Notes: a model not told the origin generated them from the sequence alone. A DNA stretch of 64,000 nt from Flavobacterium reichenbachii (GCF_002217435.1 NZ_MUHF01000032.1:62001-126000); one strand, 5' to 3'. Shown: positions 23,246-32,498, numbered from the stretch's first letter. Made by a program: numbers and translations.

Positions 23246-24841
23246 ATGAAAATCAAAATGCCTGCACTTTTCAAAACCAAAAGTAATATCCGGAAATACT
23301 GGATATTACTTGTTTTATTTATTTTTAATCTTTTTTCAGCACGAGCTCAGGACAGTATAATTATTACCAATCATAGTATTGATGCACAGCTTAAAAATCA
23401 AATTTTTAAATATCCTGTCAATTATACCAAACAGCATATTAAGGATTTTACTTTTACAGAAATAATATACGAATATCAAAAAAACGAATTTGCCAGAAAG
23501 CAGATTGCAAATGAAATTAATTCTTATCAGTTTTCTGCTCAGGGATATTATACAACAAAATCAAAATGGAATTTGTTTGGTAATTTATCTATTAAAAAAA
23601 CAGACGAAAAAGATTTAGGATGGGTACTTTCTGATGATCGTTCTGAAGAACAAGAAGTTATTCTTCCTCATTATTTTTATGTTCCGAGAAAAGCCAACTG
23701 GACCAATCAGGAATATAAAGTGAGCGGCGGTATTTCTAAAAATATTACAAATAAGATTTCAATTGCGGCAAAGCTCAATTATAATACCGGAAAATACAGC
23801 CGAAATCTGGATCCAAGACCTGAAATTATTTCAAGGAAACTTGGAGGTGAATTGCAATTGGGATATCAGCTGCAAGAAAACCATAACGTTTTTGCTCTCG
23901 CAGATTATTCAAGATCTGATAAAGATTTTTCCTATAAATACAAAGACACTCATTCTAACGTTGAAGGCAATCCTGAAACCTATCTACGATTCAATTCTGG
24001 TTACGGAAGAATCCTTAACTATTTTAAATCTGATTATGGCAGCAATAAGTTTCTTTATAAGGAAATACAAAACAAAATAGGAATTGGATACAATTTTAGT
24101 ACTAAAAACATAACCTTAACCGCTTTATATTACAATCAAAAATCAGACAATAATTTCTATACCAGCATTTTTGGCACAGAAGACAAAGAAAGATTAACAC
24201 TAGAAACAACTTTAAATCATGCTGAGATTTTTGCTTTATATAAATGGAACAAAAGAGAAATAAAATCGACATTAAAATTTGACAAAAGCAATGCCCGAAA
24301 TTATGATCTGAAAAACAATGGTTATAATTACAAAAACAGCCTAAATGCGATTAGTTGGTTAAGTTCCGTTTCACAAAAAACAGGTTCTAAAATTGATTAT
24401 TTATTTGGATTGGATATTCTTTATCAGCAAAACCAGTACAGCGACATTATGGCGACAAATGATATTGAAATAAACTCGCTTAACACAGGTATATTCGGAA
24501 GTAAGGATTTTTCATTCGGAAAAAGTAAATTAAACTCCACTGTAAGTTTTAATATGTATTTCCCGCTTCCATCAAAATTAGAATATTATGATACTTCTGG
24601 CGGTACAAATGCTTCTTTTTTAAACGAAGTTATTATTTATGATTATGCAGTTAGTACAACAAATTATTTTGCTCCGGCACTACGTTTAGAATATAGTTAT
24701 CCTGTAAAAAACAACAAAACAGTGGTTTTCTTTACTAATCTGAAGGAAAAAATCGCACTAAAAAAACAAACTGATTATCCAGTCAATATTAATACAAATA
24801 CCACCTATTGGGTTCAAATGGGTGTACAATTAAATTATTAA
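23246..24841 (+). CDS. Predicted outer-membrane beta-barrel protein (DUF6850-like)
   Basis: This 531-residue protein has a signal peptide (LLVLFIFNLFSARAQ) and then alternating hydrophobic/polar strands with many aromatic residues, ending VQMGVQLNY, typical of an outer-membrane barrel. No plug or TonB box is seen, so it is not a TonB receptor. I associate it with DUF6850 from memory and neighbourhood. It lies 11 bp after the DUF4876 gene, and the peroxidase ATG follows its stop by 2 bp. It may help assemble or cooperate with the receptor complex. Function unknown. Confidence 0.65.
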   Translation: MKIKMPALFKTKSNIRKYWILLVLFIFNLFSARAQDSIIITNHSIDAQLKNQIFKYPVNYTKQHIKDFTFTEIIYEYQKNEFARKQIANEINSYQFSAQGYYTTKSKWNLFGNLSIKKTDEKDLGWVLSDDRSEEQEVILPHYFYVPRKANWTNQEYKVSGGISKNITNKISIAAKLNYNTGKYSRNLDPRPEIISRKLGGELQLGYQLQENHNVFALADYSRSDKDFSYKYKDTHSNVEGNPETYLRFNSGYGRILNYFKSDYGSNKFLYKEIQNKIGIGYNFSTKNITLTALYYNQKSDNNFYTSIFGTEDKERLTLETTLNHAEIFALYKWNKREIKSTLKFDKSNARNYDLKNNGYNYKNSLNAISWLSSVSQKTGSKIDYLFGLDILYQQNQYSDIMATNDIEINSLNTGIFGSKDFSFGKSKLNSTVSFNMYFPLPSKLEYYDTSGGTNASFLNEVIIYDYAVSTTNYFAPALRLEYSYPVKNNKTVVFFTNLKEKIALKKQTDYPVNINTNTTYWVQMGVQLNY

Positions 24842-24843
24842 AA

Positions 24844-25983
24844 ATGAAAACTAAATTAATTGCCGCAGGAGCAATGGTATTTTCACTAATTATACTTTCT
24901 TATTCTAAGATTGAACCAAATCTGTCTATTAGTGAATTAAAAAGATTATACAGCAGTAACGATTATACAAAATGGCCAAAACCAGAAGTTGACTCACTTG
25001 TCTATGCACAGGGTTTTGAAGATATTGGAACTTTGGGCAAACCAGAATTTCCCGAAAACAACCCTTATACAGAAGAAAAAGCCGAATTAGGTAAAGTTCT
25101 CTTCTTTGATCCGAGATTATCAAAATCGGGTCAGATTTCTTGTGCCAACTGCCACGATCCGGAGTTAAGCTGGGGCGATGGCAGAAGAGTTTCTTATGGA
25201 GAAGGAAGACTGCAGGGAATTAGAAATTCTCCAAGTTTAATGAATATCGCTTACTCTAAAGTTTTCTTTTGGGACGGAAGGGCTTCTACTCTGGAAGATC
25301 AGGCAAGTTTTCCGATAAAAGACACTAAAGAAATGAATTTCCATATTGACTTAGCAACAAAACGTTTAAATAAAATTAAGGGTTACAAAACTTATTTTAA
25401 AAAAGCTTTTGGTAAAGAAAAACTGAATCAGGAAGAAATTTTAAAAGCCATTGCCACATTCGAAAGAACATTAATAAGTCCGAAAAGCAGATTTGACAAA
25501 TTTATAGCAGGAGATTCTACTCAGTTAACCAATAAACAAGTACAAGGTCTGCATTTATTTCGTACCAAAGCACGATGCATTAACTGCCACAACACGGCTA
25601 ATTTCTCAGATAATAAATTCCACAATATCGGTTTAACGTATTACGGAAGAGAATATGAAGATTTAGGCAGATATAATGTGACTGGAAAAGCTGAAAATGT
25701 TGGCGAATTTAAAACACAATCGCTAAGAGGAGTTTCTCAAAATGCACCTTATATGCACAATGGTTTGTTTCCAAATTTAAGAGGCGTATTGAATATGTAC
25801 AATGCCGGAATGCCGCAGCCAAAAAGAAAAGAAACGCAGCTGAACGATACTTTGTTTCCAACAACTTCAAAGCTTATTCAAAAATTAAAACTAAACCAAT
25901 CGGAGTTAGAAGCTCTGGAGTCGTTCATTACAAGTTTATCAACCGGAGCGTACAAAATGCGTCCGCCTGTTTTACCGCAATAG
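24844..25983 (+). CDS. Di-haem cytochrome c peroxidase (MauG/CcpA family)
   Basis: I start at ATG 24844 (379 residues); a longer frame overlaps the previous gene and precedes the signal sequence. Two c-type haem sites are present: CANCH at 100-104 and CINCH at 245-249. Also seen are GKVLFFDPRLSKSGQISC and LRGVSQNAPYMHNG, both family hallmarks. The enzyme reduces peroxide in the periplasm or oxidises protein or ligand side chains, as MauG does. As last gene of a TonB-receptor cluster it may oxidise the imported ligand or metal. The order receptor-lipoprotein-barrel-peroxidase suggests a dedicated import and oxidation pathway. Confidence 0.9.
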   Translation: MKTKLIAAGAMVFSLIILSYSKIEPNLSISELKRLYSSNDYTKWPKPEVDSLVYAQGFEDIGTLGKPEFPENNPYTEEKAELGKVLFFDPRLSKSGQISCANCHDPELSWGDGRRVSYGEGRLQGIRNSPSLMNIAYSKVFFWDGRASTLEDQASFPIKDTKEMNFHIDLATKRLNKIKGYKTYFKKAFGKEKLNQEEILKAIATFERTLISPKSRFDKFIAGDSTQLTNKQVQGLHLFRTKARCINCHNTANFSDNKFHNIGLTYYGREYEDLGRYNVTGKAENVGEFKTQSLRGVSQNAPYMHNGLFPNLRGVLNMYNAGMPQPKRKETQLNDTLFPTTSKLIQKLKLNQSELEALESFITSLSTGAYKMRPPVLPQ

Positions 25984-26102
25984 TTTTAGAGTAGAAAAAA
26001 GAGGGAAGAGAATAGAGTAAAGAGAATAGATGCAAGAAGCAAGAGGAAAGATATTAATAGAGGAAAGATGCTAGAAGCTAGAAAATAGACTTCTATATAA
26101 AC
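25984..26102. repeat. Purine-rich word repeat, left half
   Basis: A string of related words (AGAGTAGA, AGAGAATAGA, GCAAGAAGCAAGAGGAAAGAT) fills the gap after the peroxidase gene. Its reverse complement appears at 26196-26281 on the other side of the terminator, so the convergent gap is a large imperfect inverted repeat. No gene is visible in 25984-26287. Confidence 0.6.
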
Positions 26103-26150
26103 AAAAAAAAGAGTCAAGACGAAATTTAGTTAGTCTTGACTCTTTTTTTT
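26103..26150. terminator. Bidirectional terminator between convergent genes
   Basis: AAAAAAAAGAGTCAAGAC (26103-26120) and GTCTTGACTCTTTTTTTT (26133-26150) pair exactly at 18 positions around a 12-base loop, with A-run and T-run on either side. It serves the peroxidase transcript (+) and the 26288-26695 gene (-). Confidence 0.92.
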
Positions 26151-26195
26151 TAACTATTCTATTATCTATTTGATGCCTACAATAAAAGTCTTTAA

Positions 26196-26281
26196 TCTTG
26201 CCTCTATTCTCTTGCTTCTTGCCTCTTTACCTATTCTCTTTCCTCTTGCATCTTGCCTCTATTCTCTTTACTCTTTACTCT
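26196..26281. repeat. Pyrimidine-rich word repeat, right half
   Basis: Words such as CTTGCCTCTATTCTCT and CTTGCTTCTTGCCTCT mirror the purine-rich string at 25984-26102. Together they could fold around the terminator. Confidence 0.55.
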
Positions 26282-26287
26282 AGCAGC

Positions 26288-26695
26288 TTACTTCACCATC
26301 ACACCTTCAACGAACAAAATTGGCACTTCTTCCGTATCATTCTCGTTGATTAAATTAGATTTAAATATAAATTTCTTGTCATACAAAGTATTTCCGATAA
26401 AGAAAGTCACCATAAATTCGTTATTCATAACTAAAAGGCTTTTCTCGATCATTTCGATTTTTACAACCGAAACCGCTGGAACTTCTACAAATGCATGACG
26501 CAGAATCGAGGTTTTCTTCATTTCTCCGTCTATGGTTCCAAATGCTTTAGAAACCACCATTACACTGTCTAAATTAAAGTCGCTGTCGTTTATTAAATAA
26601 GCGTACCAGACTTTTTCCATAAAGTCGTCGCTCCATTCCTGAACTGCTGCCAAGAATACATTTTCTACTTCGGGGATTGTTATATCTGCTTTCAT
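26288..26695 (-). CDS. Conserved hypothetical protein upstream of a terminator
   Basis: This 135-residue protein starts at ATG 26693-26695; the longer frame begins with TTG inside a repeat. It is soluble, with no signal peptide, and acidic. Visible segments are AAVQEWSDDFMEKVWYAYLIND and alternating beta-strands (VSVVKIEMIEKSLLVM, FIFKSNLI). I recall similar Flavobacterial proteins beside pheS, sometimes misnamed as a phenylalanyl-tRNA synthetase part; it has no synthetase motif. Function unknown. Confidence 0.7.
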   Translation of the reverse strand: MKADITIPEVENVFLAAVQEWSDDFMEKVWYAYLINDSDFNLDSVMVVSKAFGTIDGEMKKTSILRHAFVEVPAVSVVKIEMIEKSLLVMNNEFMVTFFIGNTLYDKKFIFKSNLINENDTEEVPILFVEGVMVK

Positions 26696-26698
26696 GTT

Positions 26699-26790
26699 AG
26701 TCAAAAGTCATAAAGTCCAAAGTCGAAAGTCCAAAAGTGGTAAAGTCTTTACTAATAGACTTTTGACTTTCGACTTTCGACTTTGGACTT
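26699..26790. repeat. Imperfect inverted word repeat between pheS and the hypothetical gene
   Basis: Words of the AAAGTCGAAAGTCCAAAAG type on the left are mirrored by CTTTTGACTTTCGACTTTC and GACTTTGGACTT on the right. It can form a long imperfect hairpin downstream of pheS. The design parallels the repeat pair at 25984-26281 with a different word. Confidence 0.65.
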
Positions 26791-26794
26791 AAAA

Positions 26795-27814
26795 TTAAAT
26801 ATTTGATTTAAATTGCTCTAAGAAACGAACATCATTTTCATAAAACATACGAATATCTCCAATTTGGTATAAAAGCATTGCAATACGCTCCACTCCCATT
26901 CCAAAAGCAAATCCGTTGTATTCGTCAGGATTGATGTCACAATTCTTTAAAACGTTTGGATCTACCATGCCGCATCCTCCAATTTCTAACCAGCCTGTTC
27001 CTTTTGTGATACGATAATCAGTTTCGGTTTTTAAACCCCAATAAATATCAATTTCGGCACTTGGTTCTGTAAATGGAAAATAAGAAGGACGAAGACGAAT
27101 TTTAGATTTTCCGAACATTTCTTTAGTAAAATAAAGCAATGTCTGTTTTAAATCTGCAAAAGAAACATCTTTGTCAATATACAATCCTTCTACCTGATGA
27201 AAAATACAGTGCGAACGTGACGAAATAGCTTCGTTACGAAATACACGTCCCGGAGAAATAGTACGAATTGGCGGTTTATTATTTTCCATATAACGCACTT
27301 GAACAGATGATGTATGCGTACGCAGCAACACGTCTGGATTGGTCTGGATAAAAAATGTATCCTGCATATCACGAGCCGGATGATATTCTGGCAGGTTTAA
27401 TGCAGTAAAATTATGCCAGTCGTCTTCGATTTCCGGACCTTCAGAAACGTTGAATCCGATATTAGCAAAAATATCTATAATCTGATTTTTTACGATAGAA
27501 ATAGGATGACGAGAACCAATAATTACCGGTTCTGCCGCACGCGTTAAATCGCCAAAAATTCCTTTTGTTTCTTCTTTGCTTTCAAGTTCTTCCTGAATAC
27601 CTCTTATTTTTTCTTCAGCAACAGCTTTTAAGGTATTCATTACAATTCCAAAATCTTTTTTCTGGTCGTTTGGAATATTTCTAAACTCATTAAAAAGTTC
27701 TCTTACTAAACCTCTACTTCCTAAATATTTAATACGGAATTGCTCTAAAGATTCTTTATTTTTCTCATTAAAGGCTTTAGCTTCCTCTATATGCTGTTTT
27801 ATCTTATCTATCAT
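26795..27814 (-). CDS. pheS: Phenylalanine--tRNA ligase alpha subunit
   Basis: This 339-residue protein is normal for PheS. It has the N-terminal coiled-coil, then the class II core: HPARDMQDTFF, LLRTHTSSVQVRYM (motif 2), FRNEAISSRSHCIFHQVEGL, and the C-terminal motif 3 GFAFGMGVERIAML. It charges tRNA-Phe together with PheT, which is not in the window. Splitting pheS from pheT is common in Bacteroidota. No T-box or leader peptide is visible upstream. Confidence 0.97.
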   Translation of the reverse strand: MIDKIKQHIEEAKAFNEKNKESLEQFRIKYLGSRGLVRELFNEFRNIPNDQKKDFGIVMNTLKAVAEEKIRGIQEELESKEETKGIFGDLTRAAEPVIIGSRHPISIVKNQIIDIFANIGFNVSEGPEIEDDWHNFTALNLPEYHPARDMQDTFFIQTNPDVLLRTHTSSVQVRYMENNKPPIRTISPGRVFRNEAISSRSHCIFHQVEGLYIDKDVSFADLKQTLLYFTKEMFGKSKIRLRPSYFPFTEPSAEIDIYWGLKTETDYRITKGTGWLEIGGCGMVDPNVLKNCDINPDEYNGFAFGMGVERIAMLLYQIGDIRMFYENDVRFLEQFKSNI

Positions 27815-28016
27815 TTTCCTTCAATAATTGAGAGAACAAATTTAAGCAATTTGTTTTAAGTTTAATGTTTAAAATTTAAAGTTTATCTACAGTCAAGAGT
27901 TACATCAAATTACTATTTATAAAGAATGAGAAACAGGATTTCTATTCGCAGATCAATTCAAAAATCACACATTTAATTAGTTCGATTTTTATCCTGTAAA
28001 GATTATTATTAGGAAA

Positions 28017-28544
28017 CTATTTTATCAGTTTTATTTTGCCTTCAACTTCCTTAACCAGTTCCAGCCAATAATTTACACCATCCTGATTTTTAATAATTTC
28101 TTTTCTGTTTTTTGATGCGACACTGCTCAATTCTGACCAGTTTCTATTCCAATCCTTATCTTTTTCATTCTTGTCTAAAGGCTCAATTCTCTTACGCCAG
28201 AAATCAATATTTTTAAGATAAGTCTCTTTTAAGTCTTCGAAATACTCTATTAATTTTTCTTTTGAATTCGGAATATAACCACCGCCGCTGCAACCGCAGG
28301 AATGAAATGTAATTCCAACAGAATATAAACTTCTAAGATGTTCCCACTTCTTTAAATCGTCTTTTTTTGGCGATTCAAAATCAAGTCCCATGTTCGCCGT
28401 TAATTCACCGCATTCTGGACATTTGGCTTCAAAAACTGATGATTCTCCTTTTTTAATATCCCCATAAAGTCTTCTTTTAAATGTTTTTCGGCAATTAAAA
28501 CAAGCATAATGCGGTTTATAAGAAGTCATGGCGTATCTACACAT
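28017..28544 (-). CDS. Zinc-ribbon hypothetical protein
   Basis: This 175-residue soluble protein carries CFNC near 15-18 and CPEC near 40-43, spaced as a zinc ribbon, plus a CGCSGGGYIP segment. The second half is a charged helix. I do not recognise a named family. A shorter start at the second Met would lose only five residues. It is followed 54 bp upstream by another hypothetical gene in the same direction; they may be co-transcribed. A nucleic-acid or protein-binding role is a guess from the ribbon. Confidence 0.6.
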   Translation of the reverse strand: MCRYAMTSYKPHYACFNCRKTFKRRLYGDIKKGESSVFEAKCPECGELTANMGLDFESPKKDDLKKWEHLRSLYSVGITFHSCGCSGGGYIPNSKEKLIEYFEDLKETYLKNIDFWRKRIEPLDKNEKDKDWNRNWSELSSVASKNRKEIIKNQDGVNYWLELVKEVEGKIKLIK

Positions 28545-28598
28545 GTTTTTTAATTTTTAGTCGTAGTTTCAATCTCAGTTTACAGAATTCTAAAAAAA

Positions 28599-28955
28599 TT
28601 AATCAATCAATTCCCTTTCTAAAAAATAATTTACAATCGCTTCTTTCATCAAGACAGATTGTTCTCCGGCTTTTAAGGGCGGTAATTCTTCTTTTACTTT
28701 GTAATGTGGCCAGCCTTCGGCATCAAAAAAATCGAATTCGTAGAATCCGTAAGGCTCTAATAATCTGCAGATGGCAATGTGCATCAGGTTTAATTTTTCA
28801 TCTTTTTTGAATTCACGGTGTACTTTTCCGAGTTCCTGAACTCCAATTAGATAAATTATGGCATCCAAATCTAAGTCTTCTCCCTGCGAAAACTGATTGG
28901 ATAGTATATCAACGAGCTTTTCCCAGCGCTCTTTTAGTTGTGTATCTCTAGACAT
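28599..28955 (-). CDS. Conserved hypothetical protein
   Basis: This 118-residue soluble, acidic protein has the segments LDLDAIIYLIGVQELG and CRLLEPYGFYEFDFFDAEGWPHY and no signal peptide or membrane helix. Similar proteins occur, from memory, in Flavobacteria near pheS and cvpA. No catalytic motif is evident. It lies in the same direction as the zinc-ribbon gene. Confidence 0.65.
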   Translation of the reverse strand: MSRDTQLKERWEKLVDILSNQFSQGEDLDLDAIIYLIGVQELGKVHREFKKDEKLNLMHIAICRLLEPYGFYEFDFFDAEGWPHYKVKEELPPLKAGEQSVLMKEAIVNYFLERELID

Positions 28956-29135
28956 TTTAATTTATGATTTATGATTTTTGATTTTAGATTGCTGATTAAA
29001 AAATATAATCCTGAAGGTCAGAACTGCAATCTGAACTCTAAATATGAATCAACAAAGATACATACTCTTTACATAAAATGCATATAGAAGCTTTGCAGTT
29101 GTTTTTAAGTTCAAAAACCTTTGTCCTCTGCACCT

Positions 29136-29169
29136 TTGTAACTCTGAACCTAAAAAAGATCTATATTTG
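29136..29169 (+). promoter_or_regulatory. CvpA gene promoter
   Basis: TATATTTG (29162-29169) matches TAnnTTTG; TTG (29136-29138) lies 23 bp upstream, at the outer limit of spacing. The upstream words ACCTTTGT and AACTCTGAACCT belong to a decayed repeat also seen before 58935 and 60624. Confidence 0.55.
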
Positions 29170-29194
29170 CGCTCATTAAACATAAAACCAAAGC

Positions 29195-29758
29195 ATGAGT
29201 TTTTTTGATATTATCGTTGGCGCACTTTTGTGTTATAGTCTATATAAAGGCATTAAAAACGGCCTTTTTGTAGAAGTTGCTTCTTTTATTTCGCTGCTTT
29301 TAGGAATTTACCTTGCCATTAAATTTTCTTCATTAATGACTGGAATAATTTCAAAACATGTTTCCTGGAATCCAACTAATATTCAGCTTACAGCTTTTAT
29401 TTTGACTTTTATTTTAGTTGTTATAGGCGTTTATTTCTTAGCTAAAATATTAACCGGAATTGCAGATTTTGCCATGCTGGGCTGGCTGAACAAATTGGGA
29501 GGCGGTTTTTTCAGAATTTTAAAAACCATTCTTATTTTAAGTATTTTTATTGCCTTATTTGAAAAAATCAATTTCAATAATACTTTCGCCAAAAAGGAAA
29601 CTTTAGACCATTACATTTTTTATAATCCAGTAAAAAAAGTCGCTGCATTTGTATATCCATCAATCGAAAAATGGTACGAGACTTTTAAAAAGGAACATTC
29701 TGAAAAACCAGAAGAAAAAGAAAATGAATCAAAACAAAAACCTGCGGAGTCATATTAA
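29195..29758 (+). CDS. CvpA-family membrane protein
   Basis: This 187-residue inner-membrane protein has about four hydrophobic helices: IIVGALLCYSLYKGI, VASFISLLLGIYLAI, TAFILTFILVVIGVYFLA and ILKTILILSIFIALF. These fit CvpA (colicin V production) family topology. The C-terminal tail is charged (KPEEKENESKQKP) and probably cytoplasmic. CvpA proteins influence envelope homeostasis, stress and virulence; mechanism is unclear. A hairpin terminator follows at 29805-29840. Confidence 0.88.
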   Translation: MSFFDIIVGALLCYSLYKGIKNGLFVEVASFISLLLGIYLAIKFSSLMTGIISKHVSWNPTNIQLTAFILTFILVVIGVYFLAKILTGIADFAMLGWLNKLGGGFFRILKTILILSIFIALFEKINFNNTFAKKETLDHYIFYNPVKKVAAFVYPSIEKWYETFKKEHSEKPEEKENESKQKPAESY

Positions 29759-29804
29759 TTTTAACCGCAAAGTACGGTAAGGTTTCATTTTACTTTACGG
29801 ATCG

Positions 29805-29840
29805 AAAACACACATCCCGAAGTCTCGGGATGTGTGTTTT
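29805..29840. terminator. Terminator-like hairpin with TCCCGA core
   Basis: AAAACACACATCCCGA pairs exactly with TCGGGATGTGTGTTTT around AGTC, followed by Ts. It carries the TCCCGA/TCGGGA core found in other hairpins of this window. Outside it, TTAACCGCAAAGT (29761) and CTTTGCGGTTAA (about 29871) form a second, larger inverted repeat. Confidence 0.8.
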
Positions 29841-29964
29841 TAAGCCATTCCTATAAAAAATCTTAGCACACTTTGCGGTTAAATTCATTCTTAATTTTAT
29901 AGCTGCACAAATTTTTGTATTGATCCAAGAAAATACTCAAAAAGAGCAATAATAAATTAAAAAT

Positions 29965-30002
29965 AAACCCGACAGTCCCGAGGCTTCGCGACTGTCGGGT
30001 TT
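29965..30002. terminator. Terminator of the glycan-utilisation locus
   Basis: AAACCCGACAGTC (29965-29977) pairs with GACTGTCGGGTTT (29990-30002). It lies 16 bp beyond the end of the GH95 gene and can act in both directions. Confidence 0.85.
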
Positions 30003-30018
30003 TGTATTAGAATTTTAT

Positions 30019-32415
30019 TTAAAAATTGATTTCTCTTTTCTCTCCCTTTTTCAAAACAATTTCCTGTTTTTTATCTCCGAAAATCAAAGTTGTTTTACCA
30101 CCATTTTTAGACGAAATAATTACGTTTTCAGGCTTTTTATTATTCCACGTCATTTCAATTTCAAATCCGCCTCTTGCGCAGATTCCTTTTACAGAACCTT
30201 CTTCCCAAGCGTCTGGTAAAGCAGGAAGTAATCTGATTTCGTTTTCGTTTGACTGCACCAACATTTCGGCAACGGCTGCGGCACCGCCAAAATTTCCATC
30301 AATCTGAAACGGCGGATGCGCATCAAATAAATTCGGATACGTTCCTCCTCCTCTTCTTGGTTTATCGGTTTTCTTTCCGTCGGGATCTACATATCTTAAT
30401 AATTCGCGGAACATTTTGTAAGCACGGTTTCCATCCCAAAGTCTCGCCCAAAGATTAATTCTCCAGCCTTTTGACCAGCCTGTGGTTTCGTCGCCTTTTA
30501 TTTCTAAAGTTTTTCGTGAAGCTTCGGCTAAATCGGGAGTTTTTTCTGGCGTAATATGATCGCCTGGAAAAAGTCCGAACAGCTGCGATTGATGGCGGTG
30601 TTTTGGATCATTATCTTCCCAATCAAAATACCATTCCTGCAGGTTTCCTTTTTTACCAATTTGATACGGATATAGTTTTGAAAGTGCTTTTTCTAATTTT
30701 CCTCTAAAGTCAGCATCGGTATTCAGCACTTTTGCCGCTTTTATGGTTTTATCAAAACATTCCCGAATCATGGCCAAATCTGCCGTTCCTCCATAAAGTG
30801 TAGCGCCTACAAAACCATCGGCAAGTTTATACTGATTTTCTGGCGAAGTTGACGGCGAAGTGATTAGATTTCCGTTTTTATCGGTCACAAGCCAGCCTAA
30901 ACAAAATTCAGCTGCACCTTTCATCAACGGATAACCTTCTTTCTTTAGATATGCTGCGTCCTGCGTAAAAGTATAATGCTCCCAAATGTGCGTACTGAGC
31001 CATGCGCCTGCTAACGGCCAGCAAGCCCACATTGGATCTTCTTTTCCGAATTGCCCAACCGGATTGGTCATTGCCCAAATATCTGAATTATGAGCAGCAG
31101 CCCAGCCTTCGTTTACGCCATAAAATGTCTTTGCCGTAACTTTTCCCGTTACCGAAAGATTTTTTATAAAGCTTAAAAGCGATGTGTGCATTTCTGAAAG
31201 ATTGGTGTTTTCTGCCAGCCAGTAATTTTCTTCCAGATTAATATTCATGGTGTAATTACTGCTCCAAGGCGGACTTAAATGCGGATTCCAAATTCCTTGT
31301 AAATTGGCCGGAACTCCAAGTGTCCGAGATGAACTGATTAATAAATATCGCCCGTAATTGAAATATAAAATCTCCAGATTTTTATCTTCTTTTCCATCAG
31401 AATATCTTAGTAAACGTTCGTCTGTAGGTAAATCTGGTGCAGTTGTTTTTCCTAAATTCAAATCGACACGATTGTAAAATTTTTGATAATCTGCAATGTG
31501 GTTTTCTTTTAATTTATCAAATGGTTTTGCAAACGCTTTATTCATGTTTTGCAATGCAATTGCTATATCGTCTACTCCTTCGGTTGCAGGATTTTTGTCA
31601 AAACCGTTAAAGCTTGTGGCAACAGAAACATAAATAATAGCTTCTGTTGCGTCTTTTAAGGTTAAAGATTCTCTGGAATTTGTAATTTTACCGTCTGTCT
31701 TTTTGATTTGAACTAAAGTTGTAAATTTTGTTCCTCTTTCTTTTATATCAAGATATTTTGGCAGAACAGTATATCCCGCATTTTCATGAATTGGCGCAGT
31801 ACCAGTCATTACCAAAATATTATTGCGCACTTCGACATTAGACTTTAAAAGGCTTTTTGAATTAATATCAAAGTTTAAAGCGCCTTTTATACTGCTTGTC
31901 AATTTGATTATCATGATTTGATCTGGCGCCGAGACAAAATATTCTCGTGTATATTTTATGCCGGCCATTTCGTAACTGACTTTTGATATGGCATTAGAAA
32001 TATCCAGCTCTCGATGATAATTTACCGCTTTTCCTTTTTCAGAATTATTGATTTCTAATGTTCCCAATGGAGCGTAAGATTCGGAGTTTTTTCCTTGAAT
32101 TTTTTTATTGAGTTCTTCCGCCAGTTTGTAGTTTTCGTTTTTTAATGCTTCGCGAATGGCGGGAATGTTTTTGTACGCTTCCGGATTCATTTTAGCATTT
32201 ACAGGTTCGCCCGACCAAAGTGTGGCATCGTTCAGATAGATTTTATCAGAATTTGCACCTCCAAAAACTGTTGCACCCAATTTTCCATTTCCTAAAACTA
32301 AGCTTTCTTCAAAAAAATCTGCGGGCTGATTGTACCACAAAACATTCGTGGATTGCGCTGAAATGTTTGTATAGTAACACGCGAAAAGTAAGAGGAAAAA
32401 TATTTTTTTTATCAT
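30019..32415 (-). CDS. GH95 alpha-L-fucosidase
   Basis: This 798-residue protein has a signal peptide (FFLLLFACYYTNISAQ), an N-terminal beta-sandwich (VLGNGKLGATVFGG) and an (alpha/alpha)6 barrel. The residues of inverting GH95 fucosidases are present: N391 and N393 in MNINLEENYW, E526 in STSPENQY and D706 in IDGNFGG. The enzyme should remove terminal alpha-1,2-fucose from galactose, as in fucosylated xyloglucan side chains. It is the last gene of the PUL, ending at a strong terminator. GH95 also includes alpha-galactosidases, so fucose specificity is the likely rather than proven choice. Confidence 0.93.
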   Translation of the reverse strand: MIKKIFFLLLFACYYTNISAQSTNVLWYNQPADFFEESLVLGNGKLGATVFGGANSDKIYLNDATLWSGEPVNAKMNPEAYKNIPAIREALKNENYKLAEELNKKIQGKNSESYAPLGTLEINNSEKGKAVNYHRELDISNAISKVSYEMAGIKYTREYFVSAPDQIMIIKLTSSIKGALNFDINSKSLLKSNVEVRNNILVMTGTAPIHENAGYTVLPKYLDIKERGTKFTTLVQIKKTDGKITNSRESLTLKDATEAIIYVSVATSFNGFDKNPATEGVDDIAIALQNMNKAFAKPFDKLKENHIADYQKFYNRVDLNLGKTTAPDLPTDERLLRYSDGKEDKNLEILYFNYGRYLLISSSRTLGVPANLQGIWNPHLSPPWSSNYTMNINLEENYWLAENTNLSEMHTSLLSFIKNLSVTGKVTAKTFYGVNEGWAAAHNSDIWAMTNPVGQFGKEDPMWACWPLAGAWLSTHIWEHYTFTQDAAYLKKEGYPLMKGAAEFCLGWLVTDKNGNLITSPSTSPENQYKLADGFVGATLYGGTADLAMIRECFDKTIKAAKVLNTDADFRGKLEKALSKLYPYQIGKKGNLQEWYFDWEDNDPKHRHQSQLFGLFPGDHITPEKTPDLAEASRKTLEIKGDETTGWSKGWRINLWARLWDGNRAYKMFRELLRYVDPDGKKTDKPRRGGGTYPNLFDAHPPFQIDGNFGGAAAVAEMLVQSNENEIRLLPALPDAWEEGSVKGICARGGFEIEMTWNNKKPENVIISSKNGGKTTLIFGDKKQEIVLKKGEKREINF

Positions 32416-32430
32416 ATTTGGTTATCTTAT

Positions 32431-32457
32431 CCTAACAGGTTTTAAAAACCTGTTAGG
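32431..32457. repeat. AGGTTTT palindrome, copy 1
   Basis: Perfect 27-bp palindrome with arm CCTAACAGGTTTT and one central base, immediately upstream of the GH95 gene. See the family discussion in the findings. Confidence 0.85.
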
Positions 32458-32498
32458 TATTCATTTAATATCTAAAACTAATAAATATTTATGTTATA

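Noticed and set aside
25984-26281. CRISPR-like repeat array
   Set aside because: The words are short and irregular, without uniform repeats or spacers, and form a mirrored pair about a terminator; no cas gene is present.
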